Shown here: in pieces, positions 53,951-62,962 of the stretch
How positions within the stretch are numbered: the stretch's first letter is position 1
Layout: every line of letters begins with the position of its first letter
Source: Cryobacterium sp.
GTDB taxonomy: Bacteria; Actinomycetota; Actinomycetes; Actinomycetales; Microbacteriaceae
NCBI GenBank assembly: GCA_019639015.1
Contig: JAHBSS010000003.1
Location: 1 to 64,000, forward strand
Direction: 5' to 3'
DNA length: 64,000 bases
Position numbers and translations under genes: made by a program
Notes under the pieces: generated by a model
What the model was told of the DNA's origin: nothing
Seen by the model: only the letters and a program-made list of their open reading frames with translations
Databases searched by the model: none

Positions 53951-54288
53951 ATCCCCAAGTGCTTTCTCTTGCAATGGCGATCGTCTTGCTAATCGCCGTG
54001 ATTTTGCTTTTGCGTTCGTACGTTCTACCTGAGAAATACGCCGTTCTCTGGATTCTTGCTTCAATAGTTGCCATTGTGCTTTCAGCTTGGCCTGGCCTCC
54101 TTGACGCCGTCAGCAACTTTTTTGGTATTGCCCAACCAATCAATCTCTTGTTTGTAGGCGGATTCTTTGTTGTCCTGTTGATTCTTATGCAAGTGAGCCT
54201 TGAGTTGGCTCGAACCAGGGATGAGTTGCGAAAAGTCGTTCAGAAGGTGGCACTCGAACAAGAGGAGCGGAATTTCAAGAATGACTGA
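53947..54288 (+). CDS. DUF2304 small membrane protein
   Basis: A 113-residue protein with three membrane helices (about 4-25, 32-52, 62-84) and a charged C-terminal helix (ARTRDELRKVVQKVALEQEERNF) likely to be a coiled coil. The TTG start overlaps the preceding stop (TTGA). DUF2304 proteins accompany GtrB-like enzymes; the arrangement resembles streptococcal GacI-GacJ, where the small protein stimulates the transferase (analogy from memory). Confidence 0.88.
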   Translation: MNPQVLSLAMAIVLLIAVILLLRSYVLPEKYAVLWILASIVAIVLSAWPGLLDAVSNFFGIAQPINLLFVGGFFVVLLILMQVSLELARTRDELRKVVQKVALEQEERNFKND

Positions 54289-55798
54289 AACGGTCGCACC
54301 TTTGACGTCTGGCTCGCGCAGGTTCAAATTCCGCTGGATTTGGCTTGCACCCCTACTTGCGCTTCTTACTTTGGCGAGTTGGGTGTTTGCTTCGCCGATC
54401 GGCGCCTCACCCGACGATGATTACCACCTAGCTAGCATTTGGTGCGCCAATTCCGCGCGCACGGATCTCTGCGCGTCCGATCCCGTGCACGGCGAAGGCT
54501 GGAGAGTTGTTCCAAGCGGAATCATGACGGCACCTTGCTATGTAGCGGATGAAACTGCAAGCGCAGGGTGCCAGACTTGGTCGAGCGACCCCACGCCAAC
54601 TGTTGCCGCCAACCACGGCAATTGGATCGGTGCATATCCACCCGTCTATTACGCGGTAATGAATGTGTTCGCTTCCGCTGATATTCAGGCGTCAGCCTTG
54701 ATCATGCGGTTCGTGAATGTGATCCTGTTCGTGCTTATAACAACACTGCTAGCTTTTCTACTGCCGACAAACCTCAGAATCCCGCTCCTGGCGGGCTGGA
54801 TGATCACGGTTGTCCCACTGGGTAGCTACCTAATTGCGTCAAACAATCCAGGATCTTGGGCCGTAATTGGTGTTGGGTCGTCTTGGCTTGCTGCCGTCGG
54901 TTGGTTTCGAACATCAGGCAAGCGATTTTGGGCTCTTGGGGTCCTAACTGTTGTCGCGGTGTTTATGGCCGCGGGTGCGAGAACAGACGCTGCCATATAT
55001 TCAATTCTTGGTCTTGGAATAGCGTCCTTCCTTTCCTTCGAATGGAGTAAGGGATTTGGACTAAAGCTTTTGCTTCCAGTAGCGCTAGCAGTAATGTCGG
55101 TCCTGTTCTTCTTTACTTCCGGTTACTCGGATGTGGCCGAAGGGGGGCTTTCTGGAGGAATACCTGACAGTGCAGCCCGCGACCGAAGCGCGGTGCTCGC
55201 CTTCAATCTTGTTTCAATTCCACGACTTTGGACCGGAATCTTTGGGTCTTGGGGACTTGGTTGGCGAATGGAAGATTGGCCAGGGTTTCCGACTGTCGAA
55301 TTTGCTTCGTTTGTAGTGTTTATTGGATTGGCATCCTTGGGGCTTCGGTCGATGCCGATCCGAAAAGCCCTAATGACTGCTGCCCTCGTATTGACGCTGT
55401 TCGTGTTACCGCTTTATGTGCTTACGGTTGGACTCAGTGTTGTTGGCGAAAACGTTCAACCGCGCTACCTCTTGCCGTTGGTCGTAGTCCTTGGCGGTCT
55501 TCTACTGTTCTCTTTCAAGAATCGACCACTTCAACCCGGGCCGTGGCACATTATCCCCGCGATCGTCTTGCTAACCGGAGCAAATTCGATAGCCCTTTAC
55601 ACAAATCTTCGCCGTTACATAACCGGATTTGACGTCCAAAAGCTAAGTCTCGATTCAAACGCTGAGTGGTGGTGGGCCGGCTTCCCGCTTGGCCCGACAA
55701 CTCTTTGGATTCTTGGGAGTTTGGCGTTCGCTGCCACGGTTACAGTCCTAGGGGTTGCCTGGCTCCGTCTAGGTCGAAAGGTGGAATTGTCCGCATGA
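54281..55798 (+). CDS. DUF2142 membrane protein, putative GT-C glycosyltransferase (copy 1)
   Basis: A 505-residue multi-spanning protein (about 10 to 11 helices). After the first helix comes an acidic motif ASPIGASPDDDYHLASIWC, in the position where GT-C enzymes carry their catalytic acids, then a loop with cysteines, and a conserved ENVQPRYLLPLVVV near helix 9. The ATG at 54281 overlaps the DUF2304 stop; the frame open upstream is not conserved. Expected role: use of a polyprenyl-phosphate sugar outside the membrane. Confidence 0.82.
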   Translation: MTETVAPLTSGSRRFKFRWIWLAPLLALLTLASWVFASPIGASPDDDYHLASIWCANSARTDLCASDPVHGEGWRVVPSGIMTAPCYVADETASAGCQTWSSDPTPTVAANHGNWIGAYPPVYYAVMNVFASADIQASALIMRFVNVILFVLITTLLAFLLPTNLRIPLLAGWMITVVPLGSYLIASNNPGSWAVIGVGSSWLAAVGWFRTSGKRFWALGVLTVVAVFMAAGARTDAAIYSILGLGIASFLSFEWSKGFGLKLLLPVALAVMSVLFFFTSGYSDVAEGGLSGGIPDSAARDRSAVLAFNLVSIPRLWTGIFGSWGLGWRMEDWPGFPTVEFASFVVFIGLASLGLRSMPIRKALMTAALVLTLFVLPLYVLTVGLSVVGENVQPRYLLPLVVVLGGLLLFSFKNRPLQPGPWHIIPAIVLLTGANSIALYTNLRRYITGFDVQKLSLDSNAEWWWAGFPLGPTTLWILGSLAFAATVTVLGVAWLRLGRKVELSA

Positions 55799-57333
55799 GC
55801 AAAGGCCGTATAGTTCGCAAGTTCAAGTGGCTCTACTTGTCTCCGGTACTAGCGTTCTTGGTCTTAGCGTGTTGGGCATTTGCTTCACCAATCGGAGCAG
55901 GTCCGGATGATGATTACCACTTGACGAGTATTTGGTGCGCCTCCGGCGGGAGCCAAGAATGCCAACCCGGCAACACAGCGAACACCAGGCTCGTATCTGA
56001 GCCGCTTACCGATATAGCTTGCTACTCGCGCACTCCGGAAAAGAGCGCGGATTGCCTAGACGGCGTCATGACTAACTGGAACAAAGCAAACGTGCAAACT
56101 GATCGAGGCAATTTCGCGGGAGAGTACCCACCGGTCTATTACGCTGTGATGCATCTTGTCGCTGGACCGGACCTTTTTGTGAGTGCCTTGACGATGAGGC
56201 TTTTCAATGCGGCGCTGTTTGTGGCCATTGCTACAAGTCTGTTTGTTCTTCTGAAGGAAGAGCGACGAAGAACACTGTTGTGGGGCTGGCTTTTGACGCT
56301 CGTGCCATTGGGTGTGTTCTTGATTCCTTCTAACAACCCTTCAGGCTGGGCGATTACGGGTGTTGGTACTGCATTCTTGGCGACTCTGGGGTGGTATGAA
56401 GCTGTCGGAAGAAGACGGTGGCTACTTGGCTCTTTGTTGATTCTCGGAGTTGTCATCGCTGCCGGCGCCCGTGGCGATGGGGCAGTTTATGCCGCGGGCG
56501 CGGTACTCACTGCTTCAATCCTCACTGATCACTGGAGACAGTCGAAACCCTCAAGCTGGTGGCGGGTTGCGATTATGCCGGCAATCGCGGTCGTGGTTTG
56601 CGCATTTTTCTTCGCCATAGCGGGGCAATCGGGAGTGGCGGAAGTCGGTTTTACCGGTGGGGCAGCAACAATGCCTGGCGGACCCCCAGGTTCGCCTCGA
56701 GGCTTCGCGCTTGCGGCTTACAACTTGCTAATGCTGCCATTTCTCTGGACGGGCGTGTGGGGGACTTGGCCACTTGGCTGGCTCGATACTGGGATGCCGG
56801 ACTTGGTGCCGTGGGCGGCTGCCTCCGCTTTCATAGCAGTTGGCTTCGTTGCGATCGGACGACTTAACTTGCGAAAGTTGATTGCTGCTGGTGGGGTGTT
56901 CCTCGTTCTCGTGATTCTTCCGGTTTGGGTTCTAACTCGTGGCGGAAACGTTGTTGGTGAGAATCTGCAGCCTCGTTACTTATTGCCGGTAATTGTGCTG
57001 TTCGGATTGATCTTGTTTTCGATGCCAAGCGGCAAAAAGCTCGATCTAAGCCGGGTACAAATCTTGATAGTCCTTGGTGCGATTTGGGTAGCCCAATTGG
57101 TTGCGCTGCAAGTGAATCTTCGCCGCTACGTCACTGGGACTGACGAGCAAGGTTTCAACTTGGATGCTGGTGCTGAGTGGTGGTGGTCGGGATTCCCAAT
57201 TGGCCCAACCGCTCTTTGGTTCATCGGGTGTCTTGCATTCGCTGGACTACTTGCCACGTTGTGGCCAATCTTGAAAACAGCTAAGAGTCAGTCCTTCACC
57301 GAAGAAAGGTTAGAGGCTGGCAGGTTCTCGTAG
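55795..57333 (+). CDS. DUF2142 membrane protein, putative GT-C glycosyltransferase (copy 2)
   Basis: A 512-residue tandem paralogue of the preceding gene, starting by ATGA overlap. Shared segments include FASPIGAGPDDDYHLTSIWC, YPPVYYAVMH, GENLQPRYLLPVIVL and LRRYVTG, while the external loop around residues 55-90 has diverged. The two copies may work on different linkages or form a heterodimer. The 3' end overlaps the convergent sugar-amidotransferase gene by 46 bases. Confidence 0.82.
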   Translation: MSKGRIVRKFKWLYLSPVLAFLVLACWAFASPIGAGPDDDYHLTSIWCASGGSQECQPGNTANTRLVSEPLTDIACYSRTPEKSADCLDGVMTNWNKANVQTDRGNFAGEYPPVYYAVMHLVAGPDLFVSALTMRLFNAALFVAIATSLFVLLKEERRRTLLWGWLLTLVPLGVFLIPSNNPSGWAITGVGTAFLATLGWYEAVGRRRWLLGSLLILGVVIAAGARGDGAVYAAGAVLTASILTDHWRQSKPSSWWRVAIMPAIAVVVCAFFFAIAGQSGVAEVGFTGGAATMPGGPPGSPRGFALAAYNLLMLPFLWTGVWGTWPLGWLDTGMPDLVPWAAASAFIAVGFVAIGRLNLRKLIAAGGVFLVLVILPVWVLTRGGNVVGENLQPRYLLPVIVLFGLILFSMPSGKKLDLSRVQILIVLGAIWVAQLVALQVNLRRYVTGTDEQGFNLDAGAEWWWSGFPIGPTALWFIGCLAFAGLLATLWPILKTAKSQSFTEERLEAGRFS

Positions 57334-59141
57334 ATTCTTGGCGCCGAATTTATTGCTTGAATCGCCTTTGTGAAGTCAACGCCCACAACATCCAGATACC
57401 ATTTGAGGTTCGGGTAGCGTGGCGCATTCTCTTCTTCCACGAGACGCAAAGCTTCTTCCCGAGTTAGATCGCCTTCGCGAACCTGATTGCTTCGGAAAGT
57501 ATCGTGCTCAGTGAAACCCGCGATCGTGTAATAGGCGTAGTTGTAGAAAGCCGCAGTGCCATCACCGATTCGCCAAGTCGTCTGCGTATCAGGTGCGTGT
57601 TCCCAGTCGTATTCACGATCGAGTGTGTCCTCGATTAGCTTTTCGTCCCAACGCCAATAGTCGAAAATGTGGAAGTAGTCGCTCTTGTTCGTGAAACTGC
57701 GGTAATACTCGCCGGAAAGGGTGTCCCAAATCGAACGGTTGAAGTAACCGGGGCTTTGCAGCATCGCTTTGAAACGAAGCGATTGGTAACGCAATTGCTT
57801 CATTGCACCGTGACTGTATACGCGGCTTTCGGCGAAGTCCGGTGGTACGCCAAGGAATCCTGCTTTGAAGTGTGTGACCTCAAGAGGGTTGATGCCCCAA
57901 AGGTTCAAGCTGATTCCGGTTTGCTTTTTGATGGTTTCAATGTGACGGAAGAAGTGCTTGTCGCCTGCGGTCAGCACGCTTAGCATTCCGAGGTGTGGTG
58001 ATTTGATCCAAGCTTCAAGATTGCGCCTAATGTAGTCGCGCTTTTTTGTAATGTCGGCAGCAACGATGATGTTTTCGACGCCTAGCTTTGACGACATCCG
58101 CGAGATATTTCTGCGACCGAGGTCGGTAACCATTCCCCAGTCGTAAGTGTAAGTAATTGGCTTGAGTTTGAGTTCGTTAACAATCAGGTGCAAGCCATAT
58201 GAACTGTCGCGACCGCCTGAAAATGGAACGATTACCTCGTCGCCACTCTTTCTGCGGAACGGTTCAATTAGTTTGAACAGTTCCTCTTTTGGTCTTGGTT
58301 GGTTTCTCGTTCGATAGTTCAGGCAGTAATTGCACACGCCGTTCTCATCGAATGATATGAACGGCATGGTTTCGGGGAGGATGCATTTGCTGCAACGCCG
58401 TAGAGTCGGTTTCGGATAGACGAGAAGTTTCTCTTCTTCGGCTGATACGCCAAGACCGGGAACCAAATCAATTGTGCGATTCTTCCACTCTTTGATCTCG
58501 ATTTCGTTTTCTTGAGCCGGAACATCAATTACGAGTGATTCATTTCGAATTTGCCGGATGTTCGTGGCTTCAACTTGTTCAATCGGATAAAGCTCGGAGG
58601 CGAAAATTGTTCCTCCGTCTTTCTCGCCAACGTAAAGACTCCCGTTGTTTGAGAACAGTACGAGCTTTCCGAGTTTCGGAACTAGAGCGGCGCAAGCGAT
58701 GATGCCTTCAGCCACCTTGAGAACCCGGTTGGCTGCAGTCTCGATTGAACCGCCCTCCGCCAGATGCGTAGCGATGATTGCTGGAATGAGTTCCGTATCG
58801 ATTGTCATTGTTGGTGACTTTTTGATCGCCTTCCAAGCTGCATCCTCGTTCACGATGATGCCATTGTGGATGACGATTACACCTTCGCGAGCTATCGGCT
58901 GGTTGTTAACGGTTCCGTTTGTCACCAGCCGACTGTGACCGAAAAACAGGTTGCCAAGCGGGGGGATTCGTCTCAATAGCCAACCGATTGGATAGTCAGC
59001 CCGGTAAGCAGTGAATTCGTTTCCGTCGTAAATCACCATTCCACTCGAGTCGCGGCCACGCTGCTGCGCGTGCTTGACGATTGTGTGGACGGAACCAGAA
59101 TCAAGTTTTTGGGGTCCTACGAAGCCAAAGATTCCGCACAC
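57288..59141 (-). CDS. Fusion of class-II glutamine amidotransferase and N-acetyl sugar amidotransferase (WbpG/WbuX family)
   Basis: A 617-residue two-domain enzyme. Residues 1-240 are an Ntn-type glutaminase: nucleophile C2 in MCGIFGFVG, RGRDSSG, GHSRLVTNG and HNGIIVNED. Residues 250-560 carry the sugar-amidotransferase signature: a cysteine quartet (C250, C253, C270, C273) around CILPETMPFISFDENGVCNYC and the PP-loop PFSGGRDSSYGLHLI (308-314) that adenylates the acceptor. WbpG-type enzymes normally receive ammonia from separate HisH/HisF-like partners; here the glutaminase is built in. Probable product: an amidated (acetamidino) sugar or uronamide, consistent with the dehydrogenase at 60454. 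GTG start. Confidence 0.88.
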   Translation of the reverse strand: MCGIFGFVGPQKLDSGSVHTIVKHAQQRGRDSSGMVIYDGNEFTAYRADYPIGWLLRRIPPLGNLFFGHSRLVTNGTVNNQPIAREGVIVIHNGIIVNEDAAWKAIKKSPTMTIDTELIPAIIATHLAEGGSIETAANRVLKVAEGIIACAALVPKLGKLVLFSNNGSLYVGEKDGGTIFASELYPIEQVEATNIRQIRNESLVIDVPAQENEIEIKEWKNRTIDLVPGLGVSAEEEKLLVYPKPTLRRCSKCILPETMPFISFDENGVCNYCLNYRTRNQPRPKEELFKLIEPFRRKSGDEVIVPFSGGRDSSYGLHLIVNELKLKPITYTYDWGMVTDLGRRNISRMSSKLGVENIIVAADITKKRDYIRRNLEAWIKSPHLGMLSVLTAGDKHFFRHIETIKKQTGISLNLWGINPLEVTHFKAGFLGVPPDFAESRVYSHGAMKQLRYQSLRFKAMLQSPGYFNRSIWDTLSGEYYRSFTNKSDYFHIFDYWRWDEKLIEDTLDREYDWEHAPDTQTTWRIGDGTAAFYNYAYYTIAGFTEHDTFRSNQVREGDLTREEALRLVEEENAPRYPNLKWYLDVVGVDFTKAIQAINSAPRIYENLPASNLSSVKD

Positions 59142-59260
59142 AGGTAGTTCTCCAATTCCCGAGTTGAACCGACAAGAAAATCAATTTTTCGGTTCTGAGC
59201 CAATTAAGTATGCCACGGGCGGTTTGCCAATAGCTCTCAAGTCAGTCGCTGATCGAACTG

Positions 59261-59266
59261 TAGGAT
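59261..59266 (+). promoter_or_regulatory. -10 box for leaderless glycosyltransferase transcript
   Basis: TAGGAT ends 6 bases before the GTG at 59273, with no ribosome-binding site. Confidence 0.55.
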
Positions 59267-59272
59267 TGACTG

Positions 59273-60457
59273 GTGCCAGCGCGTAAACAGACTTCTGACA
59301 TCCCTATTAAAAAGCGTCGCGCGTTAGTCATGTGCTATTCAGCGGTCGGTTCGGACGCGAGAGTAACAAGCCAGATTCGTTGGCTAGAGTCCGCGGGTTA
59401 CACGGTGGACGTTCTTAGTAGGGGTCCGAGCCATCCGGATGCGACGGGTGATCGCTTCGAGATCGGTAGTTTGCAAAGCCGGTGGCAATTGATTTTCGCG
59501 GCGCTCATGCCGCCAAGAATTCGGTTCAACTTGACCGTCAAGAAGTTTCTTCCCACAAAAGAACTTGAAGGTAGAAAGTACGACTTGGTGGTGGTGAATG
59601 ATCACCACTTGCTTCCATGGGTCGTTCGGGCCGTACCTGAGTTGGCGAGAGGTCCAGTGGTACTCGATCTTCATGAACTCTATGCAAATAACGGAACAGA
59701 TTTGGTGTACCGATTTATTGTTGCGCCATATGATGATTGGCTCTTGCGATTCATCAAATCACCCGTTTTCACTCGGCATTTGACTGTCGCTGAAGGGATA
59801 GCAGACATCTACCGCGACGAATATGGACTCGAGCGGCCCTCAGTAATAAAAAACGTCGCACCCTTCGAAGACCTTGAGCCGTCAAGTGTCGATCCGAAAA
59901 ATATTCGATTGGTACATCACGGATACGCTTCTGCAGAGCGCGGAATAGATGTGATGCTTGACGCATCGTTGCTGCTTGACTCTCGATTCAAGCTTTTTCT
60001 CATGGTTTTGGGTGACGAACGTTCTTTGGCCCCTTTGAAAAGCCACCCGGCTATTGCTTCTGGTAGGGCCGAGTTTCGAGAGCCAGTTGGAGTCACCGAG
60101 GTAGCCAAGGCGCTAAACCAATATGATCTTGAATTGATTTTCTTCCCGCCCCGGTTCCCAAATAATATTCACGCACTTCCGAACAAGTTTTTTGAAGCAA
60201 TCCAAGGTCGACTCGGGGTGATTATTGGCGAAAGCCCTGAGATCGTTCCATTTATTGAGGAGTATAAGTTTGGGACTATCGTTCATGGCTGGACAGCGAG
60301 CGACCTTGCCGGGGCCTTAAACAAGCTCAAAGTTGGAGACATTAATCAAATGAAATTTGCCGCAGCGAAGGCAGCGAGAAAACTATCGACAATTGGCGAG
60401 CGCGAATTGTTTCTGAGTGCTCTCGGGATCAAAAAGGGTCAGGCGCTTAAATTCTAG
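59273..60457 (+). CDS. Glycosyltransferase, GT-B fold (family 4-like)
   Basis: A 394-residue protein: RALVMCYSAVGSDARVTSQIRWLESAGYTVDVLSRG, VVVNDHHLLPWV, VVLDLHELYANNGTDLVYRF, NIRLVHHGYASAERGIDVMLDASLLLDSRFKLFLMVLGD and the C-terminal HALPNKFFEAIQGRLGVIIGESPEIVPFIEEYKFG. It shares this C-terminal pattern with the truncated gene at 62959, so the two are paralogues. GTG leaderless start. The stop overlaps that of the convergent dehydrogenase gene by four bases. Confidence 0.87.
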   Translation: MPARKQTSDIPIKKRRALVMCYSAVGSDARVTSQIRWLESAGYTVDVLSRGPSHPDATGDRFEIGSLQSRWQLIFAALMPPRIRFNLTVKKFLPTKELEGRKYDLVVVNDHHLLPWVVRAVPELARGPVVLDLHELYANNGTDLVYRFIVAPYDDWLLRFIKSPVFTRHLTVAEGIADIYRDEYGLERPSVIKNVAPFEDLEPSSVDPKNIRLVHHGYASAERGIDVMLDASLLLDSRFKLFLMVLGDERSLAPLKSHPAIASGRAEFREPVGVTEVAKALNQYDLELIFFPPRFPNNIHALPNKFFEAIQGRLGVIIGESPEIVPFIEEYKFGTIVHGWTASDLAGALNKLKVGDINQMKFAAAKAARKLSTIGERELFLSALGIKKGQALKF

Positions 60458-61752
60458 GTATTGGCCTTTCCAATCACCCGGTAGTCGATGTTGGGCCATT
60501 TTTCCTGGGTCGAAACTCGGCGACCGTCAATAAAGGCCCGAATTCCAGGGAAGTCTGTAGGTTTTAGAGTTCTATATTCGTCGTGGTCAGCTTGAAGGAT
60601 TACGGCGTCAATTGCGTCCCCAATGTGATACGGATTGAACCCCAGTTTGTTCAATTCGTCATCCGAATACATCGGGTCTTGAACTTGGACTTTTGCACCG
60701 CGATTGGCTAGGGCCTCAACGGTTCCGAAAACTCCTGAAAAAGCAGTTTCCTTGACTCCTCCTCGGTAAGACGCACCCAGTACAGCTATTCGAAGACCGT
60801 TCAAGTCGCCGACAGCGTCTTCCAATAATCCAACGGTGTATTCGGGCATCCCGGCGTTTGCAGCCCTTGCCGCTGAAACTACGGTCGCAGCAGGGTCAGT
60901 CCAAAGGTAGAGGCGCGGGTAGACAGGAATGCAGTGTCCGCCAACTGCGATTCCGGGCTGATGGATGTGTGAGTACGGTTGCGAGTTTGATGCCTCGATT
61001 ACTTGGTAGACATCGATTCCGGCAGTTGCCGCGTATCGCGCAAACTGATTTGCAAGACCGATGTTGACATCGCGATAAGTCGTTTCGGCTAGCTTCGCAA
61101 GTTCCGCGGCTTCAGCGCTACCAAGATCCCAAACACCGTTTCCTCTCGGTAGATCCGGGCGCTCGTCAAAGTCGAGAACTGCGCGATAGAACTCGATCGC
61201 TCTTGTCGCTCCACGCTCACTCAATCCACCTACAAGTTTGGGATACTTCCGAAGATCGGCAAAAACCCGGCCGGTGAGAACACGCTCTGGAGAAAAAACT
61301 AAGTCGAAGTCAACACCTTCTTTGAGACCGGATGCCTGCTCGAGCATTGGCTTCCATCGGTTCCGAGTTGTTCCAACCGGAAGTGTTGTTTCATACGAGA
61401 CGAGTGTTCCTGGCGTGAGTACCTCCCCGAGAGATTGGGTCGCTGCATCCATCCATCCAAAGTCTGGTTCGGCGGTTTCTTCATCCACGAAAAGTGGAAC
61501 AACAAGCACAACAGCATCGGCGCCGGGAACGGCTTGCGAATAGTCGGTCGTGGCGCGAAGCTTCCCCGCCGGCACAAGTTCTGAAAGACGCTCTTGTAGT
61601 TGGGCCTCGCCTGGGAAAGGTTCGATACCTTGATTTACGAGATCAACCGTGTGTTGTGCGACATCTACTCCAATTACTTCGTGCCCTTTGCTTGCGAACT
61701 GTACCGCGAGCGGGAGCCCGATTTTGCCGAGCGCAATGACGGCAATCTTCAT
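60454..61752 (-). CDS. Nucleotide-sugar dehydrogenase (UDP-ManNAc/GlcNAc 6-dehydrogenase type)
   Basis: A 432-residue UDP-sugar dehydrogenase: MKIAVIALGKIGLPLAVQFASKGHEVIGVD (NAD domain), SYETTLPVGTTRN, FSPERVLTGR and the catalytic cysteine C274 in GIAVGGHCIPVYP. It oxidises a UDP-hexose C6 to the uronate. The VGGHCIPVYP context resembles WecC/WbpA (N-acetylated substrates) more than UDP-glucose dehydrogenase. The uronate could be the acceptor for the amidotransferase at 57288. It follows the glycosyltransferase at 61787-62962 with a 34-base gap. Confidence 0.88.
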   Translation of the reverse strand: MKIAVIALGKIGLPLAVQFASKGHEVIGVDVAQHTVDLVNQGIEPFPGEAQLQERLSELVPAGKLRATTDYSQAVPGADAVVLVVPLFVDEETAEPDFGWMDAATQSLGEVLTPGTLVSYETTLPVGTTRNRWKPMLEQASGLKEGVDFDLVFSPERVLTGRVFADLRKYPKLVGGLSERGATRAIEFYRAVLDFDERPDLPRGNGVWDLGSAEAAELAKLAETTYRDVNIGLANQFARYAATAGIDVYQVIEASNSQPYSHIHQPGIAVGGHCIPVYPRLYLWTDPAATVVSAARAANAGMPEYTVGLLEDAVGDLNGLRIAVLGASYRGGVKETAFSGVFGTVEALANRGAKVQVQDPMYSDDELNKLGFNPYHIGDAIDAVILQADHDEYRTLKPTDFPGIRAFIDGRRVSTQEKWPNIDYRVIGKANT

Positions 61753-61786
61753 GAGGCGTCTCCTGTTTGATATGAACGTTTCAATG

Positions 61787-62962
61787 TTACTTGCCGTTGC
61801 CGGTATGCCGGCGAATCGTCAAGAGGCTCTCATCCACTACGAGTTTTGCAATCGCGCTAAGTGAGAATTGAGTTGCGGACCACTTCGCCAGTGCAGCTCG
61901 TTCCTTTGCCGATAGCGGGTTTGCAATTGCAGCGTTCATCGCTTCCGCCACTTGAGCAACGTCGTACTCAATCGCGACACCAGCGTTCGGGTGGTTCGAG
62001 GCATGCAGAAATTCAATGGTCGGTCCGACTCCTGTGAAAATCACTGGGCACCCTGCGGCAAGGGAGGAATATACCTTTGTTGCGAGGGCGTATTCGTTTG
62101 CGGGCACCGGCGCGAGGCTTGCTACCGAGGCAGTTGCAATAGAAAGGATTGGGGATAATTCTGCTGGAGGGATTGGCCCGTGGAATTCAATTGAACCTTG
62201 AATACCGAGGTCTGCCGCTCTCGACCTCATTCGTTCACGTTCTTCGCCGTTTCCGTAATACAAGAGACGCGTTTCTGGATGTTCTGCCAGCACTATTGAC
62301 ATTGCGTCGACAAAGATCTCTGCTCCGTGCCATTCCGAGTATGTACCAGCGTAGACGAACAGCGGTGGCTTTACCGGAGATTGGCCTTTGTAGTGAAAGT
62401 CCTTAGTGTCGGCGCCAAACCCAATCGGTAGTGCAGGAGCCTTTATACCCACCTTTCGGAATCGATCGATTAACGGTTGGTGGGCGGCAAAAAGCATCTT
62501 CGCACCGTTGAGACCCCAAGTTTCAATGCGACGCAGCGGCCCAATCACAAACCTGTTTTGGGTAACAAGCTCGGCGGCTTCAGTCCAATAGTCGGCAGCT
62601 CGCACAACATATGGCGTTCGCCGTAACCATGCGACAACCCGGACGACCGCGACGGTTGTTGGTGGGGGTTCAACAACGTAAAGATCTGCCTTTCGCGAAA
62701 AGAGCAGTCTAAAAAACAGAGGAAGATCGTAACTTAGGTAACTTAAGTAACCGCGAACATAGTGCTGCTTGTCACGTTTGACTCTTGCTCTATGCACTTC
62801 TATCCCGGGAGGGTCATCAATTTTCATTCCCTTGGGTGGATTTGTCGTGAGAATTGTCACCTCGGCGCCGCGATCCCGAAACTCTTCGGCCCAGGTTCGG
62901 AGGATCGCGGAAGCTGCAGAGATCTCAGGGCCGAATATCCTTGAGGCGATTGTGATTTTCAT
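61787..62962 (-). CDS. Glycosyltransferase family 4 (WbuB-like)
   Basis: A 391-residue GT-B protein. N-terminal MKITIASRIFGPEISAASAILRTWAEEFRDRGAEVTILT and WLRRTPYVVRAADYWTEAAEL, then PPLFVYAGTYSEWHGAEIFVDAMSIVLAEHPETRLLYYGNGEER and the donor-binding PVPANEYALATKVYSSLAAGCPVIFTG. The pattern matches WbuB/WbuC-type transferases that use N-acetylated 6-deoxysugars (for example FucNAc). The ATG overlaps the stop of the upstream transferase (ATGA). Confidence 0.88.
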   Translation of the reverse strand: MKITIASRIFGPEISAASAILRTWAEEFRDRGAEVTILTTNPPKGMKIDDPPGIEVHRARVKRDKQHYVRGYLSYLSYDLPLFFRLLFSRKADLYVVEPPPTTVAVVRVVAWLRRTPYVVRAADYWTEAAELVTQNRFVIGPLRRIETWGLNGAKMLFAAHQPLIDRFRKVGIKAPALPIGFGADTKDFHYKGQSPVKPPLFVYAGTYSEWHGAEIFVDAMSIVLAEHPETRLLYYGNGEERERMRSRAADLGIQGSIEFHGPIPPAELSPILSIATASVASLAPVPANEYALATKVYSSLAAGCPVIFTGVGPTIEFLHASNHPNAGVAIEYDVAQVAEAMNAAIANPLSAKERAALAKWSATQFSLSAIAKLVVDESLLTIRRHTGNGK

